Of a DNA stretch of 64,000 nt, positions 43,466 through 53,623 are shown one piece after another. The notes under the pieces are model-generated. The model was not told the DNA's origin. It saw only the letters and a program-made list of their open reading frames with translations, and did not search any database. The translations under genes were made by a program, and so were the position numbers. Source of the stretch: Musa acuminata AAA Group (taxonomy: Eukaryota; Streptophyta; Magnoliopsida; Zingiberales; Musaceae); the NCBI RefSeq assembly GCF_036884655.1, contig NC_088355.1, positions 25,047,001-25,111,000 of the forward strand, read 5' to 3'. Within the stretch, counting starts at the first letter, position 1. Each line of letters starts with the position of its first letter.

Positions 43466-43470
43466 GCTGC
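43466..43470. repeat. T2 target-site duplication, left copy (GCTGC)
   Basis: Repeated at 47439-47443. Joining the two sides restores a continuous T3 polypurine stretch. Confidence 0.8.
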
Positions 43471-45689
43471 TATCACGGCCCTCAAAATATCCATGATATT
43501 AAAAATTTCAACACAAACCAATCCAGGATCCAAACACACATTTGAGAACACTGAAAAACATTCTATCAAATTCACATCTATAAAACCTATGCTGTTTATA
43601 ATTATATATCACATAACTCGATAATTCACATTTATGACAACCCAAGCTAACTTGACAAACATAAACAACATTTATAAATTCACAAGCTAAATAAATTATA
43701 CAATCAGAACTCCAACTATTCACCATAAGTTCATATCATTATAAATTAGACTTAACATTCTGAAATTCCAAATAAGAGAGATCTTCTAACACTTTTACAC
43801 AGTATATCCATTTTCATTCATCGACAATATTTCATTTCATACAAAATATGCTTATACAACAATAACATAATAACCAATAAGACTTGCCCATAATTCAGAA
43901 TAGCTCTCCACTGCCTCAGCCCAATTCAAACATCTCAAAGAGTGACAAGCTGACCTAAAAGATTTATATAACAATGGAGTGAGCTAAAAACAGCTCAGCA
44001 AGTAACAAAGCATATTCAAAACAAAAGGAACGGTTTCAAACAAGTAAGATATCATAATGCAAGGTAGAATACAAGAATTCTCAAGGATACCATCTCATTA
44101 GATACAATATCATATGTGTCATGTCATTCAAAACCTATTTGGTTCATAACAGATGGAGCATAGAGTAATTGGAGCATATCAATAGCGTATGAGATGTTCC
44201 GGAGCATATCAATGGCAGATAGGACATTTCAGAACATATCAGTTCATAGCAAATGGAGCATAGAGTAACTGGAGCATATCAATAGCGTATGAAATGTTCT
44301 GGAGCATATCAATGTCATATGGAACATTTCGAAGCGTAACAATAACAAATGAAACATTTCGGAGCATATCAAAGGCGCATGAAATGTTTCGGAGCATATT
44401 AATGATAAATGAAATATTTCGGAACATATCAATGGCATATGGACCATTTCGAAGCATATCAAAGAACGAATACGAAATAGAAGCTCAGACGTCGTACCCT
44501 AGCATAGTGCATGTGAGGTTTAACTCAGTGGTGGCTCCACGCCGTGATGAGTTCTCGACTCCATCCACGGGTAGCCCTTTCCTACTCGAGCCCTCTCACC
44601 CTACCCAAGTGCTAGGTCAGCTCTGAATTTCATATCAAATAGATAGATGGTGAAGTGGGATTCCAAACATAATATGGTCCATCCATTTCTAAATGACAAC
44701 CAAACATAATCAAGAGCATCGCGGGCTCTAAGCACATACCCTTTACCATTTCTAGCAAAGGTCCAAATAATCCCACAAACACCAGAGTACAAAAGGGTAT
44801 TGTGAACAATAAATTGGGACATATCAGAAGCACATGCGGAACAACGAAATGTACATGTGCCTTTATGAAACATTACGATACAAACATGAAGTTTACATAA
44901 CAGATTTAGGTATCCAAAAACATGTAGGACAAGAGCATACAAGAATTCAAAACAGTAATATAAAGCTCAATTGAATAAGAAAGCTATCAATTTTTAAAGA
45001 AATGAAACCAGAATATGAGAAATCGACCAAAGCTCGATTTATGACAGAATACAAGAGGCACATTGAATAAATGATTCAAACTATCAATCGTGCTCCAATT
45101 TACTCAGAAATATATCATTGGATTATACTTTCAGATAAGACAAGCTTCATATGAATTGAACTGTCCAACAGAGAAAGTTACAAATAGTTTGGTAAACAAG
45201 GGTCGCAAAACAAAATCTCTGTTTGGCATAATTCATATGGTCAGATTCAACAGATAACTAGGCAAGTGTTTGGACTCCAAATCTTTCAATCCATATTCAG
45301 AAGAAAGATCTACGAGTCTAGTTTCCAATGAAATCAGTTTTGAACAAATCAGAGTTTCCAACAAAGACTTACAAGCAGCTCGGTATCAAAAGGTCAGAAT
45401 CTCAGAAGTTGCACAGATTCGAATAGTTACGTCCAAACAGGAGATATATCAAATGCAAGGCCAAAACAATTTAAAGTTCCATATATTGAAAGCAAATGTA
45501 GAGATAAAATTGTAGTAAGGAAAGATCAGGACACTTGCAATAGGAAAGAATTGAAAGCTTGTAATAGAAAGGATCCGAACACTTACAATAGAAAAGATTA
45601 GAAAGCTTGCAATATAGAAAGGATCGAAACACTTGCAATAAGAAAAATTAGAACAATTACAAGAGAAACAATCGGGAAACTTGCATTTT

Positions 45690-47290
45690 GAAGGTTTTGA
45701 TCTAAAGATTCGAAGAAGGTGTACGCTCAAATCCTTTTTCTACTTTTCCTCCATCCCCTCCCTATTTCATTTTGTGCACTCGTTTTCTTTCTTTCTTCAC
45801 AACTACACCACGTGTCAAACATCGAGGCACAGTCACCTGCTCTCTCTTACTCTCATTCCTTCTTTTTCTTTCCCAAACGCAGCTGCCACAGCCGCCGCCG
45901 CTGCCGCTGCCATAATCGCAGCCCCTTCCACTGCACTACCTTCCTTCCTCCCTTCTCTCGCAGACTGCTGCATATGCAGTCGCTGCCGCTGCGGCCGCAA
46001 CCTCTTCTTCCTCCCCTGCTCTATTTCCTCTCCTTCTCTTCCAGCTGCAGCTGCCACTACCATAGCTGCCTCCCCTTCTCCTCTTCCTATCTTCTTCCCT
46101 TTTCCTTTCTCTTCTTCTTCCTTTCCTTCTCTTCTTTCCCAGCTGCACTATTGCAGTCGCAGCCTCAGCCACGGCCACAACCTCTTCTTCCTACCCTGCT
46201 CATCTTCCTCTCCTTCTTCCCTTTTCCTTTCTCTTATTCTTCCTTTCCTTCTCTTCTTTCCCAGCTGCACTACTGCAGTCGCAGCCTCAGCTGGCCACAG
46301 CCTCTTCTTCCTCCCCTACTCATCTTCCTCTCCTTCTTCTCTTCCAATTGCAGCTGCCATCGTCGCAGCTGCAGCCCCTTCTTTCCCTTCTCTTCTTCCT
46401 CTCCTTCCCTTCTTCCTTTCTCTTCCTCTTTCCCTGCCATAGCTGCAGCTACCACAACCGCAGCCGCAGCTACTTCTTTCCCTTCTCCTCTTCCTTCTCC
46501 TTCCTTTCTTCTTCTTCTCCTTCCTCCCCTTCTTCTCCCCGACGAACAGCACCTCCTTTCCTCTGTTTTCTCCTGCAGGAAACAGAGGTGCCACCTCTTC
46601 ACCCGCTTCTACTTCTTCTCTTCTTCCTCACCATCTCTTCCTCTCCTTCTCTTTCAGCTGCAGCTTCCACCGCCGCAGCCGTAGCTCCTCCTTTCCCTTC
46701 CTTCTCTTCTTCTTCTCCTCTTCTTCTTCCCTCCTCCTCCCTAGCGTCACACACACCCTCTCCTCTATTTCCTCTACAGGAAACAGAGGTATCACAACCT
46801 CTTCTCCTGCTTCCTCTTACTCTTCTCTTCCTCTTCTTCTTCTTCTCCTCTTCGAACGCCCCACACCTCTCCTTTGTTTCCACCTGCAGGAAACAGAGGT
46901 GCTGCAGCCCTAGCTGCTGCCAACTCTCACTCCTCTCCCTCTTCCCTCTTCTTCTCCTTTTCCCTTTTCCTCCCCAACGCCATACCCCTCCTCGCTGCAG
47001 CCTTGCCACAACTATCCTCCTCTCTTCTTCTTCTTCTTCTTCTTCTTCTTCCCTTCTCCTCCCCAACGCCCCACACATCCTCTCCTCTGTTTCCACCTGC
47101 GGGAAACAGAGGTGCTACAGCCCTAGCTGCAGCTGCTACCTCTCTCTCTCTCCTCTCCATCTTCCCTCTCTTCTTCTTCTTCTTTTCTTCTCTTCTCCCT
47201 CTTCTTCCTCCTCTTCTTTTCCCTCTTCTTCTCTTCTCCCTCTACTTCTCTTCTTCTTCTCCCCACGTCCCATCGCTCCTCTCTCTGTTT
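45690..47290. repeat. Polypyrimidine tract of T2
   Basis: The + strand is almost all C/T for about 1.5 kb with short GCAGC breaks. Open frames up to 337 codons are Ser/Pro/Leu-rich and spurious. T2 has a partial internal duplication of CAGCTGCACTAYTGCAGTCGCAGCC-like segments near 46140 and 46260, so its tract is longer than that of T1. Confidence 0.85.
46560..47112. repeat. Four GGAAACAGAGG hairpins in T2
   Basis: 46560-46588, 46762-46789, 46871-46899 and 47084-47112. Loops vary (CTCCTGCA, CTCTACA, ACCTGCA, ACCTGCG) while the arm GGAAACAGAGG is exact in all four. The left arms carry up to one change. Confidence 0.88.
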
Positions 47291-47438
47291 CTGGGAGGCG
47301 GTGGGATAAAACCAAAATTTTCGGTTTTCTTTATTTTTTCTTTTTGCAACTTACAATTTAGTCCTTAAAATTTCTATATTTACATATAGGTCCTCCAATT
47401 TACATATAAATCCTTATTAATAAAATTTAAAAAGTGAG

Positions 47439-47967
47439 GGATATTACAGCTGCAGCTAGAAGAGAAGAACGAGAGGGAAGAAGAGGAAGAGGGGAAGGTG
47501 GCTGCGGCTGCAACTGCGGGAACAGTTGTGGCGGCGGCGGTGGCTGCGGTAGCTGCAGCAGCGGTGGTGGCTGAAGCAGCTGCTTTTGGGAAAGGGAAAA
47601 AAAGGAAAGGGAAAAAAAAGGGGCTGCGGCTGCGGCTGCGGCGGCGGCGACTGCGTTTGCAGCAGCTGTCCGCGAAAGAAGAGGAGGAAGAAGGCAGTGC
47701 GGTGGAAGGGGCTGCGACTGTGGTAGCGGTGGCTGCGGCAGTTGCGTTTGGGAAAGAAAAAAAAAATGAAGGAATGAGAGTAAGGGAGAGCAAGTGAATG
47801 TGCCCCTATGTTCTGCACGAGCTGTAGTTGTAGAGGAAGAAAAAAGATTGGTACAGAAAACGAAAACAGGGAGAGTGTTTCGATCCTTCCTATTGCAAGC
47901 TTTCTAATCTTTCTTATTGCAAGTGTCATAATCTTTACTCCAGAAAGTGTTTTGATCCTTCCTATTG
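47439..47967 (+). repeat. T3 LTR fragment b
   Basis: Begins with the second GCTGC target copy, then polypurine to about 47790, then less biased sequence with CTATTGCAAGCTTTCTAATC repeats matching the reverse of T1 near 33380-33440. Ends at TATTG, the G3 target. Confidence 0.85.
47963..47967. repeat. G3 target-site duplication, left copy (TATTG)
   Basis: Repeated at 53624-53628, directly outside both LTRs. Confidence 0.95.
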
Positions 47968-48622
47968 TGACACGGGAGTGTCTAATTTACTAAAATCTGA
48001 TTATATGAGCCTTGATTATGATCTAGTATCTTTTTCAGTCAATAATGATGCCTCATAATCTTTATCTCAGCACACTCAAATATGACAGCTCATCAGCATA
48101 TTCTCTGCACAAAGTTAAAGCTGTTTCAAGGTGCTTTTCTTCAAGACAAAGGAATGCATTAAAGGAGTTGGTTGGCAGCTGTGAACATCTTTTCATTACC
48201 AATGAGTGCATTAAAATAGTTGGTTAGTAGCTGTAAACACTTAATTTCGAAATTCCCTATGCATGAAGGGTTGTTTCATGCACTAGTATTTATTTTGGTG
48301 TTTAGGACTTAGAAAGGACTTTTAGAAAACAAAGGATATTGGCAGAAGCTCTCTTGGAGTGCTCTTGTGAACTCTGTATCTCTTGGAAGTGTCCTTGAGT
48401 GGTGAGTCTTTCGCTTTCAATTCTGTATCCTTGCTTATTATCATTAGGGTGGTGATCTTCTGTATCCCTTTTGATTTTTAAACTTGGTGGTGAACTATTT
48501 TACGTTTTACCGAAGTTTCTTCAAGAGTTCATTCATTACCTTCTGTGACATTTCTATCTGAACAACTGTTCTATCGGTGTTCTTTCAACATCCATTCTGC
48601 AATTTTACCCTCCCCGGTATCA
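47968..48622 (+). repeat. G3 5' LTR (655 bp)
   Basis: TGACACGGGAGTG to CCCCGGTATCA. Its first ~90 bp equal the coding tail of G3 Pol in the 3' LTR. Confidence 0.95.
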
Positions 48623-48624
48623 GT

Positions 48625-48636
48625 TTGGTATCAGAG
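48625..48636 (+). other. G3 primer-binding site
   Basis: TTGGTATCAGAGC directly after the LTR: TGGTATCAGAGC, complementary to initiator tRNA-Met. Confidence 0.93.
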
Positions 48637-48652
48637 CTAAAGGCTAGAGATC

Positions 48653-49381
48653 ATGGCAAGACGGAATGGAAAAGATACAGTTGGTGAAGGTAGCGACCAC
48701 GAAGATGACGCTGAGTCGTTGAGGCTGCAGCTACGAAAATTGCTGCGTAGCCTACAAGAAAAAAATGAGATAATCGACGAACTTCAAAGTAGACATAACC
48801 AACATGAAATTGAAGCTCGAGAATTTACTTCTGATGATGATACACCTCTTCGAAGGGAGTCGTGAAGATGTCGGAGAAGAAATGAAGTCCAAGACGAGTG
48901 GCAGAATAAATATAATCCTAGATTTGATATTCCATAATTTGAAGGGAAAATAAATGTTGATGACTTCATCGATTGGCTTAATACAGTAGAAAGAATCTTC
49001 GATTTTCATGAACCACCAGAACAAAGGAAGGTCAAACTTGTGGCACTCAAACTCAGGCGGAATGCATCTTTTTGGTGGGAAAATCTAGAGAAACAAAGAG
49101 AACGTGAGGGGAAGAGTAAGATCGTTACATGGGAGAAAATGAAAAGGGAGCTAAAGAGAAAATATTTACCTGATAATTATAGACAAGCGATCTTTCTCAA
49201 AATACATTATTTCAAGCAAAACGATCTTAGTGTAGAGGAGTACACTGCAGAATTTGATAATTTGATGTTAAAAGGAGAGCTTGTGGAACCGGAAGAGCAA
49301 ACAATTGCAAGATACTTAGGAGGTCTGAAGTATGAGATTTCTAAAGTTGTTCAGCTATAGCCATATTGGTCTTTAAATGAT
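48653..49381 (+). pseudogene. gag: G3 Gag (three in-frame stops)
   Basis: Starts at ATG 48653, 17 bases after the PBS, with a short acidic coiled-coil-like N-terminus. Gag domain: KINVDDFIDWLNTVERIF, RRNASFWWENLEKQRERE, RKYLPDNYRQAIFLKIHYF, LSVEEYTAEFDNLMLKGEL. All pieces are in one frame with each other and with pol. The interruptions are TGA at 48863 (CGA expected), TAA near 48935 (GAA expected in PEFEGK-type motif) and TAG at 49358 (CAG expected). The original product was a single polyprotein of about 1,470 residues. Confidence 0.92.
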
Positions 49382-52300
49382 GTGAGCAAGCTGGCATTAA
49401 AAGTTGAAAAGCAACAGAAGTTTGAAAAGAGTTTTCGGTATGGCTCAAAAGAAGGCTACACAAAAGGAGGAAGTTCCAAGCCTACTGTCCAAAGCAAGGT
49501 GATATCGAAGGTGCAAGAAAAGGGTGAAGAGTCTGCTGGCAACAAAAAAATACCTAATTCTTCTACCCCAAGTGGCCGAAAATGCTTCAAATGTCATGGT
49601 TTTGGGCATATTGCTTCGGATTGTCCAAATAGGAGGATTGTAACTTTGGTTGAAGATCATAGTGATGGAGGCGAAGATGAAGCTGACGACGAACCAAAAT
49701 ATGATGATGATGAGGAAGAGATTACTTATGCTGATCATGGTTTGTCTATTGTATTGCAACGTAGTTTACAAGTGTCATATGTGGCTGCCGATGAAAGTTG
49801 GGTGAGAAAAAATGTGTTTCACACTAAATGCACTTCTCTTGGCAAGGTGTGCTTGGTAATCATCGACAGTGGCAGTTTTGAGAACGTGATTTCTTTGGAG
49901 ATGGTGCAGAAGCTGAAGTTGGATACGATCTCTCATCCACATCCATACCAATTATGTTGGTTGCAAAAAGGAAATGACATCAAGGTAACTAAAAGATGTT
50001 TAGTTTCATTTTCTATTGGCAAGTATTATAAAGATAAAGAGTGGTGTGATGTTGCCCCTATGGATGCTTGTCATTTACTATTGGGAAGACCTTGGCATTA
50101 TTATAGAAGAGTGTTGTACGATGGTTATAAACATACTTATTCTTTTAAAGTAAATGAAAAGAAGATTATCTTAGCTCCATTACAACCTTCCGAAATCAGT
50201 GCGCCAAAGAAGGAAGTTAGTGCTTTTATTTCTTATAGAGAATGCAGATATGAATTGGACAAGGGCGGTCATGTTTTGGCCCTAATGGTAGTAGAGGAGA
50301 ACGAACAACATAAGGAGACACAGAAAATCATGCAACTAATCCTAGAAGAATTTCAAGATGTTATACTGGAAGAGATTCCACATGGCCTTCCACCCTTGAG
50401 AGATATCCAGCATCACATTGATCTTATTCCTAGGGCTGTTCTACCTAATAAGGCAGCATATAGAATGAGTCCCAAGGAGCATGAAGAACTTCAAAGGCAA
50501 GTTGATGAATTGGTTAAAAAAGGGTTAATCCGGGAGAGCATGAGTCCTTGTGCGGTTCCTGCTTTGTTAGTGCCTAAGAAGGATGGTTCTTGGAGAATGT
50601 GCGTGGACAGTCGCACCATCAACAAAATCACAGTGGACTATCGCTTTCCTATTCCAAGGTTGGATGATTTACTTGATCAATTATGTGGTGCTTATATTTT
50701 CTCTAAAATTGATTTGAGGAGTGGCTATCACCAAATAAGAATGAGGCCCGGAGATGAGTGGAAAACAACGTTTAAAACTAGAGAAGGCTTATATGAATGG
50801 TTGGTTATGTCATTTGGACTATCTAATGCTCCTAGCACATTCATGAGATTTATGAATCACATACTTAAGCCATGCATTGGAATATTTGTTGTCGTTTATT
50901 TTGACGATATATTGGTGTACAGCAAGAGTGAAGAGAAGCATATGAGTCATCTGAAAGAGATCTTTCTTATTTTGAGGAAGCAAAAACTTGATGCTAATCT
51001 AAAGAAATATGATTTCTTTACTTCTAGTGTGGTGTTTTTGGGGTATGTTGTTTCAAAAGATGGAATCATGATGGATCAAAGCAAGGTTGAAGCTATTCTC
51101 AATTGGCCAACACCTGCTTCATTACATGATGTGAGGAGTTTCCATGGCTTAACATCTTTTTATAGAAGATTCATCAAGAGTTTCAGCTCTATTGTCGCTC
51201 CAATCACTGAATGTCTGAAATGTGATAAATTCAAATGGACTAATGAGGCTAATGATGCTTTTGAGCTTTTGAAAAGAAAGGTTACTGAAGCTCCTATCTT
51301 AGTTCTACCAAATTTTGATAATGTGTTTGAAGTTGAATGTGATGCATCTAATGTGGGAATTGGTGTTGTTTTGAGTCAAGACGGAAAGCCCATTGCATTT
51401 TTTAGTGAAAAGCTGAATGATACGAGAAAGAAATACTCTACTTATGATAAGGAGTTTTATGCGATTTATCGAGCTTTGTCTCATTGGAGTCAATATCTTC
51501 TCGCCAAGCCATTTGTTCTATATTCTGATCACGAGGCATTAAAGTTCATTAATCATCAACACAAGCTAAACAAGAGGCATGCAGCTTGGGTGGAGTTCTT
51601 ACAATCTTACAACTTTACAATCAAGCACAAATCTGGTGTTCAAAATGTAGTTGCTGACGCATTTAGCAGAAAGCATTCTTTATTATCAGCAATGGAAGTC
51701 AAAGTGGTTGGATTTGAAACATTCAAAGATCTATATGAGAATGATGTGGATTTTGGCTCGATATGGCAGAATTGCAAATCAGGTTCCTGTCAACAATTTT
51801 CGATCTTTGATGGTTTTCTTTTTCGAGCTAATGCTTTATATGTTCCATCTTGTTCTTTGAGACAAGTAATTCTAGCTGAAGCTCATGGTGGTGTTTTGGG
51901 AGGACATTTCGGCAGGAACAAGACTCTAGCTCTTGTTCAATCAAATTTCTACTGGCCTAAAATGTTCAGAGATGTGGATAGACATGTGAAGCAATGCCGA
52001 TTGTGTCATTTGGCAAAAACAAGAAGTCAAAATTCTGGTTTGTACACTCCATTGCCAGTACCAAATGCTCCATGGGAGGATGTGAGTCTTGATTTCGTCT
52101 TAGGACTGCCAAGAACTCAAAATAACAAGGATTCTATCATGGTTGTTGTTGACAGATTTTCAAAAATGTCTCACTTTGTTCCATGCAATAAATCAAATGA
52201 TGCATCTCATATTGCTGATTTATATTTTAAGGAGATTGTTAAATTGCATGGTATTCCAAGAACTATGGTGTCTGATCGAGATTCAAAATTTGTTAGTCAT

Positions 52301-53059
52301 TTTTTGAGAACTCTTTGGAGGAAGCTGGGTACTTCTTTGAATTTCAGCAGCTTGCATCATCCACAAACCGATGGGCAAACTGAGGTAACAAACCGAAGCT
52401 TGGGAAATTTGCTTAGAAGCTATGTTGGCAAGAATATTAAGCAATGGGATGTCATTCTTCCACAAATTGAGTTTGCCTACAATCGTTCTATGCATCATAG
52501 TATTGGTAAGAGTCCTTTTGAGGTAGTTTATGGTGCTAATCCTGCTGGTCCTTTGGACTTAATCCCTCATTCTACAACAAAGCAATTTAGTGGAGATGCT
52601 GATGAAAGAGCTAAGCAGATAAAGAAGCTACATGAGGGTGTGAAAGCAACCATTGAGAAACAAAATGAGAGGTACATGCAAGCTGCTAACAAACACAGAA
52701 AACTTGTGGAGTTTAATGCAGGTGATTTGGTTTGGATTCATCTAAGGAAGGAGAGGTTTCCGCCGGGAAAATTTGGAAAATTGAAACCAAAGGCTGATGG
52801 TCCATTCAAGGTGCTTAAGAGAATTGGTAGAAATGCTTATGAGATAGAGCTACCTGAAGATTACGGAGTATCCCCAACATTTAATGTGGCTGATTTGAGT
52901 CCTTTTTATAATCATGTTGATGAATCAAACGAAGACTTGAGGAAAAGTTTCATTCAACCGGGGGAGATTGACACGGGAGTGTCTAATTTACTAAAATCTG
53001 ATTATATGAGCCTTGATTATGATCTAGTATCTTTTTCAGTCAATAATGATGCCTCATAA
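49382..53059 (+). CDS. pol: G3 Pol: knuckle, protease, RT, RNase H, integrase (1,225 codons open)
   Basis: An uninterrupted frame, but its true start is upstream in gag; ATG 49382 is only the first Met after the last stop. Nucleocapsid knuckle CFKCHGFGHIASDC is at residues 68-81. Protease IIDSGSFEN has catalytic Asp162. RT has KIDLRSGYHQI and YFDDILVYS at 506-514. RNase H has VECDASNVGIGVVLSQ and SDHEALKFI. Integrase has the zinc site from His835 (HGGVLGGHFG) to CRLC, and catalytic Asp904, Asp965 and Glu1001, spaced D,D35E. The C-terminal part is GDLVWIHLRKERFPPGKFGK and PTFNVADLSPFY. All catalytic residues are present. The last ~30 codons run through the polypurine tract into the 3' LTR. Confidence 0.95.
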   Translation: MSKLALKVEKQQKFEKSFRYGSKEGYTKGGSSKPTVQSKVISKVQEKGEESAGNKKIPNSSTPSGRKCFKCHGFGHIASDCPNRRIVTLVEDHSDGGEDEADDEPKYDDDEEEITYADHGLSIVLQRSLQVSYVAADESWVRKNVFHTKCTSLGKVCLVIIDSGSFENVISLEMVQKLKLDTISHPHPYQLCWLQKGNDIKVTKRCLVSFSIGKYYKDKEWCDVAPMDACHLLLGRPWHYYRRVLYDGYKHTYSFKVNEKKIILAPLQPSEISAPKKEVSAFISYRECRYELDKGGHVLALMVVEENEQHKETQKIMQLILEEFQDVILEEIPHGLPPLRDIQHHIDLIPRAVLPNKAAYRMSPKEHEELQRQVDELVKKGLIRESMSPCAVPALLVPKKDGSWRMCVDSRTINKITVDYRFPIPRLDDLLDQLCGAYIFSKIDLRSGYHQIRMRPGDEWKTTFKTREGLYEWLVMSFGLSNAPSTFMRFMNHILKPCIGIFVVVYFDDILVYSKSEEKHMSHLKEIFLILRKQKLDANLKKYDFFTSSVVFLGYVVSKDGIMMDQSKVEAILNWPTPASLHDVRSFHGLTSFYRRFIKSFSSIVAPITECLKCDKFKWTNEANDAFELLKRKVTEAPILVLPNFDNVFEVECDASNVGIGVVLSQDGKPIAFFSEKLNDTRKKYSTYDKEFYAIYRALSHWSQYLLAKPFVLYSDHEALKFINHQHKLNKRHAAWVEFLQSYNFTIKHKSGVQNVVADAFSRKHSLLSAMEVKVVGFETFKDLYENDVDFGSIWQNCKSGSCQQFSIFDGFLFRANALYVPSCSLRQVILAEAHGGVLGGHFGRNKTLALVQSNFYWPKMFRDVDRHVKQCRLCHLAKTRSQNSGLYTPLPVPNAPWEDVSLDFVLGLPRTQNNKDSIMVVVDRFSKMSHFVPCNKSNDASHIADLYFKEIVKLHGIPRTMVSDRDSKFVSHFLRTLWRKLGTSLNFSSLHHPQTDGQTEVTNRSLGNLLRSYVGKNIKQWDVILPQIEFAYNRSMHHSIGKSPFEVVYGANPAGPLDLIPHSTTKQFSGDADERAKQIKKLHEGVKATIEKQNERYMQAANKHRKLVEFNAGDLVWIHLRKERFPPGKFGKLKPKADGPFKVLKRIGRNAYEIELPEDYGVSPTFNVADLSPFYNHVDESNEDLRKSFIQPGEIDTGVSNLLKSDYMSLDYDLVSFSVNNDAS
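52958..52968 (+). other. G3 polypurine tract, inside the coding frame
   Basis: CGGGGGAGAT next to the 3' LTR. It is translated as Pro-Gly-Glu-Ile within Pol, so plus-strand priming and coding overlap. Confidence 0.85.
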
Positions 53060-53623
53060 TCTTTATCTCAGCACACTCAAATATGACAGCTCATCAGCAT
53101 ATTCTCTGCACAAAGTTAAAGCTGTTTCAAGGTGCTTTTCTTCAAGACAAAGGAATGCATTAAAGGAGTTGGTTGGCAGCTGTGAACATCTCTTCATTAC
53201 CAATGAGTGCATTAAAATAGTTGGTTAGTAGCTGTAAACACTTAATTTCGAAATTCCCTATGCATGAAGGGTTGTTTCATGCACTAGTATTTATTTTGGT
53301 GTTTAGGACTTAGAAAGGACTTTTAGAAAATAAAGGATATTGGCAGAAGCTCTCTTGGAGTGCTCTTGTGAACTCTGTATCTCTTGGAAGTGTCCTTGAG
53401 TGGTGAGTCTTTCGCTTTCAGTTCTGTATCCTTGCTTATTATCATTAGGGTGGTGATCTTCTGTATCCCTTTTGATTTTTAAACTTGGTGGTGAACTATT
53501 TTACGTTTTACCGAAGTTTCTTCAAGAGTTCGTTCATTACCTTCTGTGACATTTCTATCTGAACAACTGTTCTATCGGTGTTCTTTCAACATCCATTCTG
53601 CAATTTTACCCTCCTCGGTATCA
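52969..53623 (+). repeat. G3 3' LTR (655 bp)
   Basis: Differs from the 5' LTR at five positions (for example CATCTTTTC/CATCTCTTC, GAAAACAAAGG/GAAAATAAAGG, TCCCCGG/TCCTCGG). Pol stop at 53057-53059 lies inside it. Confidence 0.95.

Larger units (their letters stand above)
42706..43470 (+). repeat. T3 LTR fragment a (polypurine)
   Basis: Purine-rich strand of the same Tekay-like LTR, in the orientation opposite to T1 and T2. Contains hairpins at 42892-42936, 43152-43180 and 43336-43364. The left end is at the G2 LTR; the right end is GCTGC, the target duplication of T2. Long Glu/Lys/Arg-rich open frames are low complexity and not genes. Confidence 0.85.
43471..47438 (-). mobile_element. T2: solo LTR of the Tekay-like family (3,968 bp)
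   Basis: The left end TATCACGGCCC matches T1 TGTCACGCCCC with decay; the right end is GGGATATTACA. No PBS or internal sequence lies on either side; instead both flanks are T3 LTR and carry GCTGC. This is the signature of unequal recombination between the two LTRs of an inserted element. It follows T1 throughout, including minisatellite (44150-44470), polypyrimidine tract and hairpins (46560-46588, 46762-46789, 46871-46899, 47084-47112), and shows the empty site of L-B near 45147. Confidence 0.88.
47968..53623 (+). mobile_element. G3: complete young Ty3/gypsy retrotransposon (5,656 bp)
   Basis: Two 655-bp LTRs (47968-48622 and 52969-53623) with five substitutions between them by eye, TSD TATTG, tRNA-Met PBS, and one Gag-Pol frame in the gypsy order protease-RT-RNase H-integrase. 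Size and integrase tail suggest a chromovirus of the Reina/Galadriel kind, but I see no clear chromodomain. Only three nonsense codons, all in gag, interrupt the frame. Confidence 0.95.

Noticed and set aside
47498..47797. Ala/Val-rich 99-codon frame in the purine tract
   Set aside because: Low complexity, within T3 LTR, opposite strand equally open.
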